The notes: generated by a model not told the origin, from the letters alone. A DNA stretch of 64,000 nt from Mucilaginibacter yixingensis (GCF_041080815.1 NZ_CP160205.1:3534001-3598000), one strand, 5' to 3'. Shown: positions 52,122 through 60,716, numbered from the stretch's first letter. A program made the numbers and translations.

Positions 52122-52232
52122 TTTAGTTCATGGTTGATAGATCATGGATTGGAACACTTTTTGAGGCAATAATTTATAAAAAACATCATGACAAGTAGAC
52201 CATGAACAATGATCTATAAACCATGAACTAAA
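52122..52232. repeat. Long-armed inverted repeat in iscS-iscU spacer
   Basis: 24-bp arms (52122-52145 and 52209-52232) with one mismatch, reading TTTAGTTCATGGTTGATAGA inward. It is in a position to form a hairpin in the iscS-iscU transcript. Confidence 0.7.
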
Positions 52233-52242
52233 TACAAAAACA

Positions 52243-52656
52243 ATGGCTTATTCAGATAAAGTAATTGACCACTACACCAATCCGCGTAACGTGGGTACTT
52301 TAGATAAAGGCAGCAGTGCTGTAGGTACCGGTTTAGTGGGCGCTCCTGAGTGCGGCGACGTAATGCGTCTGCAAATTCAGGTTGACGAGAACAACGTGAT
52401 CACCGATGCAAAATTCAAAACCTTTGGTTGCGGTTCTGCCATCGCGTCATCATCGCTGGCAACAGAGTGGCTGAAAGGCAAAAGCATTGACGAGGCCATG
52501 ACAATTGACAACATGGATATCGTTGAAGAGCTGGCCCTGCCACCAGTAAAAATTCACTGCTCGGTATTGGCAGAAGACGCCATCAAAGCCGCTATTAACG
52601 ATTACCGCGTTAAAAACGGTTTGGAGCCGATTGCAGTAGAGAAATCACACCATTGA
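52243..52656 (+). CDS. iscU: Fe-S cluster scaffold IscU
   Basis: 137-residue scaffold protein. KVIDHYTNPRNVGTLD, GAPECGDVMRLQI, FKTFGCGSAIASSSLATEW and KIHCSVLAEDAIKAA contain the three cluster-binding Cys and the Asp of the CGD motif; the LPPVKIHC loop is the chaperone contact of IscU. No HscA/HscB genes are near. Confidence 0.95.
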   Translation: MAYSDKVIDHYTNPRNVGTLDKGSSAVGTGLVGAPECGDVMRLQIQVDENNVITDAKFKTFGCGSAIASSSLATEWLKGKSIDEAMTIDNMDIVEELALPPVKIHCSVLAEDAIKAAINDYRVKNGLEPIAVEKSHH

Positions 52657-52671
52657 GTTAAGTGGTGAGTG

Positions 52672-52770
52672 GTTGACGAAGTGAGTAGTTAATTTACTAT
52701 CAACCCCACCTGTTTAGCGAGTAGCTCGATTAATAACTTAATCAACTACTCACTTAATCAACTCAATCAA
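52672..52770. repeat. ACTCACT/TTGATT inverted repeat, family 4 copy 2
   Basis: 19-bp arms (52672-52690 and 52744-52762) with two mismatches, GTTGA..AAGTGAGTAGTT. Its right part is identical over 27 nt to the element before the GlmU-like gene (46102-46128). Confidence 0.65.
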
Positions 52771-52781
52771 CTAAAAACAAA

Positions 52782-53108
52782 ATGGTAACAGTAACCGATA
52801 AAGCAAAAGATAAAATTGACCACCTGATGCAGGATGCCGGGTTGGATAGTTCATACTTCTTGCGCGTGTCTGTAAAGGGCGGCGGCTGTTCGGGCTTGTC
52901 ATACAACCTCGATTTTGATAACGAGGAACGTAAAGGCGATCAGTTTTTTGAAGATCAGGGCGTGCGTTTGGCGCTGGATATGAAATCGTTTTTATACCTG
53001 GCCGGCACCGAGCTTGATTTTAGCGACGGACTGAACGGCAAGGGTTTCAATTTCCATAACCCCAATGCATCACGCACCTGCGGTTGCGGCGAGAGTTTCT
53101 CGGTATAA
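52782..53108 (+). CDS. iscA: HesB/IscA-family Fe-S assembly protein
   Basis: 108-residue A-type carrier. VTDKAKDKIDHLM, RVSVKGGGCSGLSYNLDF (first Cys ~36), FLYLAGTELDFSDGLNGKGF and RTCGCGESFSV (Cys pair ~102-104) are the complete family signature. It ends the iscS-iscU-iscA set and is followed by a terminator. Confidence 0.93.
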   Translation: MVTVTDKAKDKIDHLMQDAGLDSSYFLRVSVKGGGCSGLSYNLDFDNEERKGDQFFEDQGVRLALDMKSFLYLAGTELDFSDGLNGKGFNFHNPNASRTCGCGESFSV

Positions 53109-53123
53109 TATACCGCCAAGCAT

Positions 53124-53156
53124 AAAAAAAGCCTTCGTGAAAACGAGGGCTTTTTT
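53124..53156 (+). terminator. Terminator behind iscA
   Basis: AAAAAAGCC(T)TCGT / ACGA(G)GGCTTTTTT stem with GAAA loop and one T-G pair, 16 bp after the stop. Confidence 0.85.
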
Positions 53157-53195
53157 ATTTTTATTTCGATTTAATATTAAGCAATTATTAACGGC

Positions 53196-53306
53196 CTAGA
53201 TCAGCGCCATCACCAAAAATGTGCATAGCAACGCAATCAGGTAAGCAATCATAAGCGAGGCATTCTGACGCTCGATCGCACGACGCATTTTTTGTTCAGG
53301 GGTCAT
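53196..53306 (-). CDS. Small single-span membrane protein
   Basis: 36 codons from ATG 53306 to TAG. The peptide starts MTPEQKMRRAIERQNAS (basic, helical), and the remaining 20 residues are hydrophobic (MIAYLIALLCTFLVMALI), one clear transmembrane helix. It fills most of the 390-bp space between iscA and the MOSC gene; the rest of that space holds only the terminator and AT-rich DNA. The positive-inside pattern and codon choice support a real gene. No family recognised. Confidence 0.5.
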   Translation of the reverse strand: MTPEQKMRRAIERQNASLMIAYLIALLCTFLVMALI

Positions 53307-53498
53307 TGTTTTTAGGTTTCAGATTGCAGAAATAAAATTAATGTTAAATCCTGAATTTCAGCAAGTTTTTAGCCATAAAAATACAAAAAGGGTAAAATCA
53401 CCCTGCCTGGCCGCCAGAACCTACAGGAGTAAGCAGCATAAACCACGGTCGGCCGCTAATTAATGGCTTTTTAACTTTAAAATTTTAAATTTAACATT

Positions 53499-54320
53499 AT
53501 GTTACGCGTCAGTCAGCTCTTCATTTATCCGGTAAAATCATTGGGAGGCATAGCGCTCAATAATGCACTGGTAACAGACCGCGGACTGCGGTATGACCGC
53601 CGCTGGATGCTGGTTGACGATAATAACCGTTTCCTTTCACAACGCGAGTTGCCGCAGATGGCGCTCTTTAAACCGGCACTGCATAAACAAGGCATCAGCG
53701 TAACTTACACCCCAGATCAATCATCGTTCCTCATTCCTTTTCAGCCTCAAACCACCACCCTTGATACCTTTACCGTTTGGGACGATAGCATTACCGGTCA
53801 ATACGTAAGCCCAGCTGCAGACGAATGGTTTACCCAAAAGCTGGGCGTCAATTGCCGCCTGGCTTATATGCCTGACGACACACAACGGCAAACCGACCTT
53901 AAATATGCCCAACCCGGTATGATCACCTCTTTTGCAGACGCCTACCCTTTCCTGCTCATCGGACAGGCCTCGCTGGATGATCTGAGCAACCGTGTCGGTC
54001 ATGCTATTCCGGCGAACCGTTTTCGCCCTAACATCGTCTTCACCGGCGGCGAGTCATTTGCAGAAGACGAATTGGCACATTTCAGCATCAATAACATTCA
54101 CTTCTATGGCGTAAAGCTTTGCGTCCGCTGTCCGGTACCGGGCATAGATCAGGATACAGCCGAACGCCAGAAAGAACCACTGAAAACACTGGCAGGCTTC
54201 CGCCGCAGGCTGAATAAAGTTTACTTCGGGCAAAACCTTACGCACGTTGGCCAAGGTACTATTGCCGTGGGCGATGAAATGGAGATATTGAAAGTGAAGG
54301 AAGCAGCCGTGTTTGAGTAA
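53499..54320 (+). CDS. MOSC-domain protein
   Basis: 273 residues. MOSC_N beta-barrel (VSQLFIYPVKSLGGIALNNA, YDRRWMLVDDNNRFLSQRE) is followed by the MOSC domain (~120-265) with FRPNIVFTGGESFAED and CVRCPVPGIDQDTAERQ, the conserved Cys (~207 and ~210) of molybdenum-cofactor sulfurase C-terminal domains and YcbX/mARC proteins. It likely transfers sulfur or reduces N-hydroxylated compounds with Moco. The partner is not in the window. Confidence 0.9.
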   Translation: MLRVSQLFIYPVKSLGGIALNNALVTDRGLRYDRRWMLVDDNNRFLSQRELPQMALFKPALHKQGISVTYTPDQSSFLIPFQPQTTTLDTFTVWDDSITGQYVSPAADEWFTQKLGVNCRLAYMPDDTQRQTDLKYAQPGMITSFADAYPFLLIGQASLDDLSNRVGHAIPANRFRPNIVFTGGESFAEDELAHFSINNIHFYGVKLCVRCPVPGIDQDTAERQKEPLKTLAGFRRRLNKVYFGQNLTHVGQGTIAVGDEMEILKVKEAAVFE

Positions 54321-54330
54321 GCCATCCCAT

Positions 54331-54457
54331 TTTGTCATTGCGAGCAGGGTCGAGGTTGGGAACTGAGCGCGAAGCAATCTCGTCGCATGTTTATGCAAGC
54401 GACGAGATTGCTTCGTCACCCTTACCTCATCTCCCCAGCGTTCCTCGCAATGACAAA
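54331..54457. repeat. Nested inverted repeat, family 1 copy
   Basis: Outer arms TTTGTCATTGCGAG (54331-54344 / 54444-54457) and inner arms CGAAGCAATCTCGTCGC (54370-54386 / 54399-54415), both perfect. It shares its core words with 41202-41280. It lies between the MOSC gene and araB. Confidence 0.75.
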
Positions 54458-54569
54458 TTAATTTATGATTGGCCCCTTTCAAAAAACCTAACCGCTAACC
54501 AACCAATCTCTAATCTCTGCCAAAGGCTTCTCTTAACAAAAAAATATTTTGATTTCCCGGAAAAATAAG

Positions 54570-54582
54570 TGTTAATTTAACA
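54570..54582. promoter_or_regulatory. Candidate arabinose-regulator operator before araB
   Basis: TGTTAA-T-TTAACA, a perfect palindrome 14 bp upstream of the araB ATG. Its position suits a repressor site of the Nudix-type regulator at 62482. The AT-rich sequence also makes chance likely. Confidence 0.3.
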
Positions 54583-54596
54583 ATTAATTATAATCA

Positions 54597-56279
54597 ATGA
54601 CGAACCTAAAAAATTACGTGATTGGAGTAGATTATGGCTCCGATTCGGTACGCTCTGTTATTGTTGATGCCGCTACCGGCAAAGAGTTAGCCACCTCAGT
54701 TTATTATTATCGCCGCTGGCAGCAGGGTTTATACTGCGATGCACCGGCCAATCAGTTCCGCCAACACCCGCAAGACTACATTGACGGCCTGGAAACCACC
54801 ATTAAAGATTGTGTTGCCAAAGCCGGCCCAGAAGTGGCTGCCGCTGTGCGCGCCATCTCGGTTGATACCACCGGCTCTACCCCTGTTGCGGTAAACGCAC
54901 AAGGTGTGCCTCTGGCCTTATTGCCTGAGTTTGCAGAAAACCCGAACGCCATGTTTGTGCTGTGGAAAGACCACACTTCAATTGGCGAGGCTGCAGAGAT
55001 CAATGCTCATGCTGCTAAATACGATACCAACTACCTGCAATATGTAGGCGGTATCTACTCGTCTGAATGGTTTTGGGCCAAACTGCTGCATGTGCTACGT
55101 GTAGACGAGAAAGTGCGCGCTGCCTGCCACTCATGGGTTGAGCATTGCGATTGGATTCCGTTCCTGCTTACCGGCGGTACCGATGCTGCAGCTATTCTGC
55201 GCGGCCGTTGCTCTGCTGGTCACAAAGCACTGTGGGCTGCTGAGTTTGGCGGCTTGCCTCCAAATGATTTCTTCAAAGCGCTTGATCCGCTGCTAGACGG
55301 TATTACCGACCGTCTGTATAAAGACACTTATACTTCTGACGTTTCTGCCGGCACTTTAAGCGCCGAGTGGGCTGAACGCCTGGGCCTGAGCGCCGACGTT
55401 AAAGTTGGTGTAGGAGCGTTTGACGCACACATGGGCGCCGTAGGTGGCCAGATTGAGCCTTACTACCTGAGCAAGGTAATGGGTACCTCAACCTGCGATA
55501 TCCTGGTAGCTCCAAATACAGATATGGATGGCAAACTGGTAGCAGGTATCTGCGGTCAGGTTGATGGTTCGGTTATCCCTGGTATGGCTGGTCTTGAAGC
55601 AGGTCAATCTGCCTTTGGCGATACTTATGCATGGTTCCGTAAACTGATTGAATGGCCGTTGCAAAACATCCTGGCTAATACCAAAATTGTAGAAGCACAT
55701 ACCGCACAACTGCTGGTTGAAGAAGTTTCAGGGAAAATCATTCCAGAACTGAGCAAACAAGCTGCTGCATTGCCATTAAATGATAACGCCGAGCTGGCTA
55801 TCGACTGGTTTAACGGTCGCCGTACGCCAGATGCTAACCAGTTATTAAAAGGCAGCATTGCCGGTTTAACCCTGGGTAGCGATGCTCCACGTGTGTTCCG
55901 CGCGCTGGCAGAGGCTACTTGCTTTGGCGCCCGTGCCATTGTAGAGCGCTTCCGCAGCGAGGGCGTGCCTGTTAAAGGTTTGATTGGTATTGGTGGTGTG
56001 GCCAAAAAATCGCCATACATTATGCAAATGATGTCTGACGTATTGCAGATGCCAATCCGCATTCACCAGTTTGAACATACCTGTGCTTTGGGTGCTGCCA
56101 TGTTTGCTGCTACCGTAGCCGGCATCTACCCTAACGTATCAGAAGCCATGAACGCCATGGGCGGCGGCTTTGACGTAGAGTACACGCCAAACAACGAGCT
56201 GGCCGGTTTCTATGATACACGTTATCAGAAATACCTGTCGCTGGGGCAATTTATCGAAGCAAATACAACCTCACATTAA
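54597..56279 (+). CDS. araB: L-ribulokinase
   Basis: FGGY-family kinase of 560 residues, phosphorylating L-ribulose. VIGVDYGSDSVRSVIVDA is the N-terminal phosphate loop; DTTGSTPVAVN, WKDHTS, GAFDAHMGAVGG and MGTSTCDILV follow; IGIGGVAKKSPYIMQMMSD (~460-480) is the FGGY C-terminal signature. Length and motifs fit AraB. It is the first gene of araB-araD-GH27-araA. Confidence 0.96.
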   Translation: MTNLKNYVIGVDYGSDSVRSVIVDAATGKELATSVYYYRRWQQGLYCDAPANQFRQHPQDYIDGLETTIKDCVAKAGPEVAAAVRAISVDTTGSTPVAVNAQGVPLALLPEFAENPNAMFVLWKDHTSIGEAAEINAHAAKYDTNYLQYVGGIYSSEWFWAKLLHVLRVDEKVRAACHSWVEHCDWIPFLLTGGTDAAAILRGRCSAGHKALWAAEFGGLPPNDFFKALDPLLDGITDRLYKDTYTSDVSAGTLSAEWAERLGLSADVKVGVGAFDAHMGAVGGQIEPYYLSKVMGTSTCDILVAPNTDMDGKLVAGICGQVDGSVIPGMAGLEAGQSAFGDTYAWFRKLIEWPLQNILANTKIVEAHTAQLLVEEVSGKIIPELSKQAAALPLNDNAELAIDWFNGRRTPDANQLLKGSIAGLTLGSDAPRVFRALAEATCFGARAIVERFRSEGVPVKGLIGIGGVAKKSPYIMQMMSDVLQMPIRIHQFEHTCALGAAMFAATVAGIYPNVSEAMNAMGGGFDVEYTPNNELAGFYDTRYQKYLSLGQFIEANTTSH

Positions 56280-56285
56280 TTTAAA

Positions 56286-56984
56286 ATGAGCAAATATCAA
56301 CACATTAAAGAAGAAGCTTACCGCGCCAACATGCAGCTGCCTAAGCTGGGCCTGGTACTCTTCACCTTCGGCAACGTTAGCGCAGCCGATCGTAGCCTGG
56401 GTGTTTTCGCTATTAAGCCAAGCGGCGTGCCTTATGAGGATCTTTCGCCAGAAAAAATGGTGATTGTTGACTTTGATGGCAAAACCATTGAAGGCGATCT
56501 GCGCCCGTCAAGCGATACGCTTACTCACGCTGTGCTTTACAAACACTGGGATGGTATTAATGGCATTGTGCACACGCACTCTACCTACGGCACTGCCTGG
56601 GCACAAGCACAACGCGATATTCCAATCTTTGGTACTACCCATGCCGATCATAACACGGTAGATATCCCTTGCGCGCCGCCAATGAGCGACGAAATGATTC
56701 AGGGTAACTACGAGTATCAGACCGGCTTCCAGATCATGGATTGCTTTCAGGACAAAGGCCTGGATTATAAAGAGGTTGAAATGGTATTAGTGGGCAACCA
56801 CGCCCCATTCACCTGGGGTAAAACTGCCGATAAAGCTGTTTATAACAGCGCCGTGCTGGAAACCTGCGCACAAATGGCTTACCTTACCGAGAAGATTAAC
56901 CCTCAGGCCCCACGCTTAAAAGATGCTTTGATTAAAAAGCATTACGAGCGCAAGCACGGGCCAGATTCTTACTACGGTCAATAA
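56286..56984 (+). CDS. araD: L-ribulose-5-phosphate 4-epimerase
   Basis: Class II aldolase/epimerase of 232 residues converting L-ribulose-5-P to D-xylulose-5-P. FGNVSAADRSLGVFAIKPSG, SSDTLTHAVLYK, GIVHTHSTYGTAWAQ (zinc His pair ~95-97), TTHADH and VLVGNHAPFTWG (third zinc His ~171) are complete. It follows araB after 6 bp. Confidence 0.96.
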   Translation: MSKYQHIKEEAYRANMQLPKLGLVLFTFGNVSAADRSLGVFAIKPSGVPYEDLSPEKMVIVDFDGKTIEGDLRPSSDTLTHAVLYKHWDGINGIVHTHSTYGTAWAQAQRDIPIFGTTHADHNTVDIPCAPPMSDEMIQGNYEYQTGFQIMDCFQDKGLDYKEVEMVLVGNHAPFTWGKTADKAVYNSAVLETCAQMAYLTEKINPQAPRLKDALIKKHYERKHGPDSYYGQ

Positions 56985-57019
56985 TTAATCATTGATTTTG
57001 AAGTAGTGAATCTAAAAAC

Positions 57020-58429
57020 ATGAAAACACAATATTCTAAAACCAAGATAATGGCCCGCCTCAGTTCCCCCTTCAGGGGGTTAGGGGGCTTGTTGGTAATA
57101 CTGCTTTTTTCTCTTGGCTCTTTCGCACAAACCCGCGTTGCTGAAACACCGCCCATGGGTTGGAACAGCTACAACTGTTTTGGCTCTGCCGTGCATGAAG
57201 ATGAAGTGCGCGCCAATGCCGACTATATGGCCAAAAACCTAAAGCAGCATGGCTGGCAGTACATCGTGATAGATTTTCTTTGGGACTATGATAATCCTCC
57301 TGGCAGCAACATTGGTAACCCTTACCAACGTAACCTGCAGGATGGTTCTTTTGTGCCCTGGTTAACTATGGATCAATACGGCAGACTGGAGCCACAACCT
57401 AACAAGTTCCCATCAGCATGGGGCGGCAAAGGGTTTAAACCGGTAAGTGATTATGTACACTCGCTCGGTCTAAAATTCGGCATCCATATTATGCGTGGCA
57501 TTCCACGTCAGGCGGTATGGGCAAAATCGCCGGTGTTGGGTGCCAAAGGTATCACAGCCGATATGATTGCCGATACCTCATCAAAATGCACCTGGCTAAA
57601 CCACATGTATGGCCTGAATATGAGCAAACCCGGCGCACAGGAATACCTGAACTCGCTGCTTAATCTGTATGCCTCTTGGGGTGTAGATTTTATTAAGGTT
57701 GACGACTTATCTCGCCCGTACAGCACTGCCGAGGTGGAAGGTTACCGTAAGGCGATTGACCAATGCGGCCGCCCTATTGTGTTCAGCTTATCACCTGGCG
57801 AAACACCGGTAGCACAAGCAGCCCACGTTACCAAAAACGGCAATATGTGGCGCATGGCAGACGATTTCTGGGACAACTGGAAAGAAGTGCTGCACATGTT
57901 TGAGTATGCTAAGAACTGGGAAGGCGTAGGCGGTCCGGGTCACTGGCCAGATTGCGATATGCTGCAAATTGGCAAGCTATCAAAACGCGGTCCGGTTGGC
58001 AAAGAGCGCTACAGCCGTTTTACCGATGACGAACTGTATACCCACATGACCTTCTGGTGCCTTTACCGCGCACCTTTAATGATTGGCGGTAACATGCCTG
58101 AAAATCGCGACATCGAGACCAAACTGTTTACCAATGATGAGGTGCTGGCCGCTAATCAGCAAGGCCTGAATCCAAAGCAGCTTTATAAGAAAGATGGCAG
58201 CATGGTATGGTACTCGCAAGCTAAAGGTAAGAAAGCCTACTACGTGGGCCTATTTAACATCGGCGACCAGGACCAGAATGTTAGCGTCAACTTTGCCGAT
58301 CTCGGCCTGAAAGGCAAGATCAAAGTACGCAACCTGTGGAACAAGGCCGATGTGGGCTCTTTCAGCAGTAATTATCAGCAAAAAATCAACAAACATGGGG
58401 CAATACTTTTGTTGCTCACCGCTCAGTAA
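57020..58429 (+). CDS. Secreted GH27 glycosidase (alpha-galactosidase or beta-L-arabinopyranosidase)
   Basis: 469-residue glycoside hydrolase family 27 protein with signal peptide (cleavage near SFAQ). TPPMGWNSYNCFG, YIVIDFLWDYDN, LGLKFGIHIMRG, VDFIKVDDLSRP (catalytic Asp nucleophile ~233) and WRMADDFWDNW (acid/base Asp) are the family motifs. A C-terminal beta domain follows. The isoleucine-free variant VDFIKVDD in place of KYDYCN and its place inside the ara operon favour release of L-arabinopyranose, but galactosidase activity is possible. The signal-peptide n-region (residues ~15-24) is encoded by a dispersed G/C-rich repeat; ATG 57050 is an alternative start. Confidence 0.88.
   Translation: MKTQYSKTKIMARLSSPFRGLGGLLVILLFSLGSFAQTRVAETPPMGWNSYNCFGSAVHEDEVRANADYMAKNLKQHGWQYIVIDFLWDYDNPPGSNIGNPYQRNLQDGSFVPWLTMDQYGRLEPQPNKFPSAWGGKGFKPVSDYVHSLGLKFGIHIMRGIPRQAVWAKSPVLGAKGITADMIADTSSKCTWLNHMYGLNMSKPGAQEYLNSLLNLYASWGVDFIKVDDLSRPYSTAEVEGYRKAIDQCGRPIVFSLSPGETPVAQAAHVTKNGNMWRMADDFWDNWKEVLHMFEYAKNWEGVGGPGHWPDCDMLQIGKLSKRGPVGKERYSRFTDDELYTHMTFWCLYRAPLMIGGNMPENRDIETKLFTNDEVLAANQQGLNPKQLYKKDGSMVWYSQAKGKKAYYVGLFNIGDQDQNVSVNFADLGLKGKIKVRNLWNKADVGSFSSNYQQKINKHGAILLLLTAQ
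57064..57090. repeat. G/C-rich palindromic repeat inside a coding region, copy c
   Basis: TTCCCCCTTCAGGGGG followed by TTAGGGGGCTTG, lying in frame in the signal-peptide region of the GH27 gene (SSPFRGLGG). Confidence 0.55.
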
Positions 58430-58453
58430 AATATCCTAATAACAATTCAAAAA

Positions 58454-59953
58454 ATGATCGATCTTAAAAAATTAGAAGTTTGGTTTGTTACCGGCAGCCA
58501 GCACCTGTATGGCGAAGAAACCCTGAAACAGGTGGCCGAACACTCAAAGCAAATAGCAGCTGGTATTAACAACGCGCCACAGGTTCCTGTAAGCGTGGTT
58601 TTTAAACCAATTGTAAAAGGTACCGAAGAAATTACCGCCATCTGCAAAGCGGCTAATAATGACGATAACTGTATCGGTATCATTACCTGGATGCACACTT
58701 TCTCGCCTGCCAAAATGTGGATCAACGGCCTGAAAGTATTGAACAAGCCAGTGCTGCACCTGCACACCCAGTTCAATGCCGAAATTCCATGGTCTTCTAT
58801 CGATATGGACTTTATGAACCTGAACCAGAGCGCCCACGGCGACCGCGAGTTTGGTTTCATCATGTCTCGTCTGCGTATTAAACGTAAAGTGGTTGTTGGT
58901 CACTGGCAAGAGCAGGAAGTGCTTGACCAGATCAACACCTGGAGCCGCGCTGCTGCTGGCTGGAACGATTGGCAAGGTGCTAAATTTGTTCGCTTTGGCG
59001 ATAACATGCGCTTTGTCGCTGTTACCGATGGCGATAAAGTTGAGGCTGAACTGAAATTTGGTTTCGCTGTAAACACTCACGGTATTGGTGATCTGGTTGC
59101 TGTAATTGACAGCATCACCGATCAGCAAGTTGATGACCTGATTGCCGTTTACGAGAAAGAATACACCGTGGTACCAGAACTGCAAAAAGGCGGTGCTAAA
59201 TATCAATCGCTGCGTGATGCTGCGAAGATTGAGTGCGGTATGCGCAAATTCTTACAGGATGGTGGCTACAAAGGTTACAGCGATACTTTTGAAGACCTGC
59301 ATGGTATGGCTCAGCTGCCAGGCATCGCTTCACAGCGCCTGATGGCCGAAGGCTACGGCTTTGCTGGCGAGGGCGACTGGAAAACTGCTGCCCTGGTACG
59401 TGCAATGAAAGTTATGGGTGCTGGCCTTCCAGGCGGTAACGCATTTATGGAAGACTACACTTACCATTTTGATGGCGACAACTCACTGGTACTGGGCTCA
59501 CACATGCTGGAGGTTGATCCATCAATAGCTGGTACTAAACCAACTGTAGAAATTCATGAGCTGGGTATTGGCGGCAAAGCTGATCCTGTGCGCCTGGTGT
59601 TTAACGCTGGTGCAGGTAAAGCACTGAATGCTTCTATTGTTGATATGGGCAACCGTTTCCGTATGATCATTAACGAGGTTGAAGCTGTTGAGCCAACTAA
59701 AGATCTGCCTAAACTGCCTGTGGCCCGCGTACTGTGGAAACCACTGCCAGATATGAAAACCGGTTGTGCAGCCTGGATCTATGCCGGCGGCGCTCACCAC
59801 ACTGCCTACAGCCAAAACCTGAGCAGCGATCTGCTGATCGATTTTGCTAAAATGGCAGGCATCGAGTACCTGGTAATTGACAAGGATACTACTCTGAACG
59901 GTATCCAGAAAGAGATTGCCTGGAACGAAGCTTATTACGGTTTGTTCAAATAA
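58454..59953 (+). CDS. araA: L-arabinose isomerase
   Basis: 499 residues, the usual AraA length. [54 protein letters not shown] and [15 protein letters not shown] (metal and substrate Glu), [21 protein letters not shown] (in parts) and [10 protein letters not shown] identify the enzyme. It interconverts L-arabinose and L-ribulose with Mn2+. Last gene of the operon, with a terminator behind. Confidence 0.97.
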   Translation: MIDLKKLEVWFVTGSQHLYGEETLKQVAEHSKQIAAGINNAPQVPVSVVFKPIVKGTEEITAICKAANNDDNCIGIITWMHTFSPAKMWINGLKVLNKPVLHLHTQFNAEIPWSSIDMDFMNLNQSAHGDREFGFIMSRLRIKRKVVVGHWQEQEVLDQINTWSRAAAGWNDWQGAKFVRFGDNMRFVAVTDGDKVEAELKFGFAVNTHGIGDLVAVIDSITDQQVDDLIAVYEKEYTVVPELQKGGAKYQSLRDAAKIECGMRKFLQDGGYKGYSDTFEDLHGMAQLPGIASQRLMAEGYGFAGEGDWKTAALVRAMKVMGAGLPGGNAFMEDYTYHFDGDNSLVLGSHMLEVDPSIAGTKPTVEIHELGIGGKADPVRLVFNAGAGKALNASIVDMGNRFRMIINEVEAVEPTKDLPKLPVARVLWKPLPDMKTGCAAWIYAGGAHHTAYSQNLSSDLLIDFAKMAGIEYLVIDKDTTLNGIQKEIAWNEAYYGLFK

Positions 59954-59957
59954 GAAC

Positions 59958-59986
59958 ACCCCTCCCGACCTCCCCTAAGGGGAGGA
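59958..59986. repeat. G/C-rich palindromic repeat, copy d
   Basis: CCCCTCCC-GA-CCTCCCCTAAGGGGAGG, the element in inverse orientation to 60052-60080. It starts 5 bp after the araA stop. Confidence 0.65.
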
Positions 59987-59994
59987 GATAGAAG

Positions 59995-60025
59995 AAACGC
60001 CTGCTCATGAGAGCAGGCGTTTTTG
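59995..60025 (+). terminator. Terminator of the ara operon
   Basis: Perfect 12-bp stem AAACGCCTGCTC / GAGCAGGCGTTT with ATGA loop, followed by TTTTGTTTT. It lies between two facing copies of the G/C-rich repeat. Confidence 0.88.
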
Positions 60026-60044
60026 TTTTATATTAATTGTGCTC

Positions 60045-60698
60045 TTAAAAGCCCTCCCCTTCGGGGAGGGTTGGGAGGGGTCTGTTCAACAACCCCTGAA
60101 AAGCCTCAATAAACTGCCCGATATGTAAGCCATCTACCAGCGCATGGTGCACGTGGATAGACACCGGCATAGTGCGGCGACCGTCTTTCTCGGTCATCTT
60201 GCCAAATGAAATACTCGGACCACTCATTTTGGCCGAGAACATGCGGGCGTGGGATATCGACGTAAAATCAATCCATGGCAAGGCCGAGAAACGAATAATA
60301 TTTTCAATGGATGCAGGTACCAGGTCTGTACGGCTCCTTACGTCCGCCATTTCTTTCAAAGCCTCGGGCATAAATGCCGCCAGCGTTGGATAGTATTGAA
60401 AATAGCCAAAACCGAAAGTACCATTATCGCGGGGTACGGTGGATGCGGCATCTACCCTATCGTAAATAAAAACCTCATCATCTTCAATACGATATTTAAA
60501 TGGCTCAATAAACTGGGCTGCTCCCAGCGCGCGGTACATGCAGTAAAGAAAGAAGGAGATATGGTTGGCCTTGGCAAACTGATAGGCAACCGTTACATCT
60601 ACATTAATGACGACACCATAAATAGGCTCCTCAAACTTACTGAACAGGTTGTAATGCTCCTTACGTGCCCAGGTATGAATATCTACTTTATGTTTCAT
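60045..60698 (-). CDS. CatA-like chloramphenicol acetyltransferase family protein
   Basis: 217-residue CAT-fold acetyltransferase. YGVVINVDVTVAYQFAK, SFFLYCMYRALG, TFGFGYFQYYP and SISHARMFSAKM precede the catalytic motif SIHVHHALVDGLHIGQF (~185-201; catalytic His of HHxxxDG). Chromosomal CAT-like proteins may acetylate other substrates, so resistance is not implied. The last ~10 residues (PLPTLPEGEG) are encoded by a G/C-rich dispersed repeat and replace the normal end. Confidence 0.88.
   Translation of the reverse strand: MKHKVDIHTWARKEHYNLFSKFEEPIYGVVINVDVTVAYQFAKANHISFFLYCMYRALGAAQFIEPFKYRIEDDEVFIYDRVDAASTVPRDNGTFGFGYFQYYPTLAAFMPEALKEMADVRSRTDLVPASIENIIRFSALPWIDFTSISHARMFSAKMSGPSISFGKMTEKDGRRTMPVSIHVHHALVDGLHIGQFIEAFQGLLNRPLPTLPEGEGF
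60052..60080. repeat. G/C-rich palindromic repeat inside a coding region, copy e
   Basis: CCCTCCCC-TTC-GGGGAGGG plus TTGGGAGGGG: the clearest copy of the family. It codes for the last residues of the acetyltransferase on the minus strand. Confidence 0.7.
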
Positions 60699-60708
60699 AG
60701 CGATGTTA

Positions 60709-60716
60709 CAAAAGTA
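60709..60716 (-). promoter_or_regulatory. Candidate -7 element for the CAT-like gene
   Basis: The minus strand reads TACTTTTG (TAnnTTTG), 10 bp before ATG 60698. Confidence 0.5.

Noticed and set aside
41107..54596. tRNA genes, CRISPR array or insertion sequence in the spacers
   Set aside because: No cloverleaf with TTCGA-type arm, no regularly spaced repeats and no transposase frame were found; the structure seen is paired inverted repeats.
60045..60698. CAT-like gene as an acquired chloramphenicol resistance determinant
   Set aside because: No mobile element nearby and chromosomal CAT-like proteins are common in the group; resistance cannot be claimed from sequence.
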